DNA from: Tenericutes bacterium HGW-Tenericutes-2
GTDB taxonomy: Bacteria > Bacillota_I > Bacilli_A > Acholeplasmatales > Acholeplasmataceae
Assembly (NCBI GenBank): GCA_002839095.1
Contig: PGXL01000005.1
Span: forward strand, 62,001-126,000
DNA length: 64,000 nucleotides
Direction of reading: 5' to 3'
A model generated the notes under the pieces. That model was not told where the DNA came from. It saw only the letters and a program-made list of their open reading frames with translations, and did no database searches. Below, piece by piece: positions 63,919 to 64,000 of the stretch. The position numbers and the translations under genes are program-made. Each line of letters starts with the position of its first letter. Positions within the stretch are counted from its first letter, which is position 1.

Positions 63919-64000
63919 CGATATACCCTATTTAGTAAAAATAGAAAAGCTTGTTTTTGAGCAATCACTGGGTGAGGATTTTTTGTATGATGAGTTTATC
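63896..64000 (+). CDS. RimI-like N-acetyltransferase (5' part)
   Basis: The first 35 residues of a GNAT-family protein (IRKATINDIPYLVKIEKLVF) run off the right edge. Position directly after tsaB, overlapping it by 23 bp, supports RimI, which acetylates ribosomal protein S18 in other bacteria. The catalytic region is outside the window. Confidence 0.75.
   Translation, partial: MIRKATINDIPYLVKIEKLVFEQSLGEDFLYDEFI

Overview
This is an AT-rich, densely coded chromosomal window of a low-GC Gram-positive lineage. The most likely source is a free-living, wall-less or mollicute-like relative (Acholeplasma, Izemoplasma or Haloplasma type). Support comes from a T-box in front of asnS, an RNA polymerase delta subunit, an RqcP-type S4 protein, a CdaA c-di-AMP cyclase, many lipoproteins with a lipobox, and strong AGGAGG ribosome binding sites. 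TGA is used as a stop (for example at the ends of the MalK-like gene and pyrG), so this is not a Mycoplasma-code organism. The exact taxon is inference. No prophage, insertion sequence, CRISPR array or rRNA was seen.

Layout. Positions 1-3600 hold the tail of an unknown gene, a T-box-controlled asnS, and the polyamine pair speD-speE. Positions 3600-12840 hold an elaborately regulated ABC-import operon: a leader with two promoters, a LacI/CcpA-type operator, a short leader ORF and tandem terminator hairpins, then ATPase, two permeases, an Ig-domain binding lipoprotein, and a 1093-residue lipoprotein made of Ig-like, OB-fold-like and lamin-tail domains. Positions 12840-15350 encode a surface nuclease lipoprotein (PASTA-like repeats, lamin-tail, staphylococcal-nuclease domain with all catalytic residues) coupled to a membrane protein. 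Two overlapping DHH/DHHA1 (NrnA-type) genes follow, then a TtcA-like gene, an MgtC-like gene and mnmE. Positions 20100-27560 carry dnaX-ybaB-recR, rpoE, pyrG with a predicted CTP-sensing attenuator, and fba. Positions 27570-39060 are mostly on the minus strand: an SDR, a MacB-like ABC protein, and lysS-rqcP-ftsH-hpt-tilS. An aldehyde dehydrogenase and a lipoprotein gene lie on the plus strand within that stretch.

Positions 39080-49910 contain maf and a five-gene glycoside operon (GH13, GH36, GH2, GH3 and a GPH-family symporter). Its operator differs by one base from that of the ABC operon. Positions 49900-55480 hold hslO, dus, tRNA-Ser(CGA), a small membrane protein, a Nudix enzyme, an alpha/beta hydrolase, and hflX. 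In front of hflX is a short, strongly translated leader peptide with a macrolide-arrest-type K-L-R motif. Positions 55480-64000 run from cdaA through a PAS/degenerate-GGDEF membrane protein, a folate cyclo-ligase, fused ispDF, yutD and nfu, then degV, an S1 protein, pgi, tsaE, tsaB and the start of rimI.

How parts may work together. The lamin-tail, OB-fold and nuclease domains on surface lipoproteins, the adjacent importer and the tandem oligonucleotide-degrading DHH enzymes suggest a locus for breaking down and using extracellular DNA (inference). The glycoside operon and fba share CcpA/LacI-like operators with the importer, suggesting common carbon control. The hflX leader suggests antibiotic- or ribosome-stress-induced expression of a ribosome-splitting GTPase.
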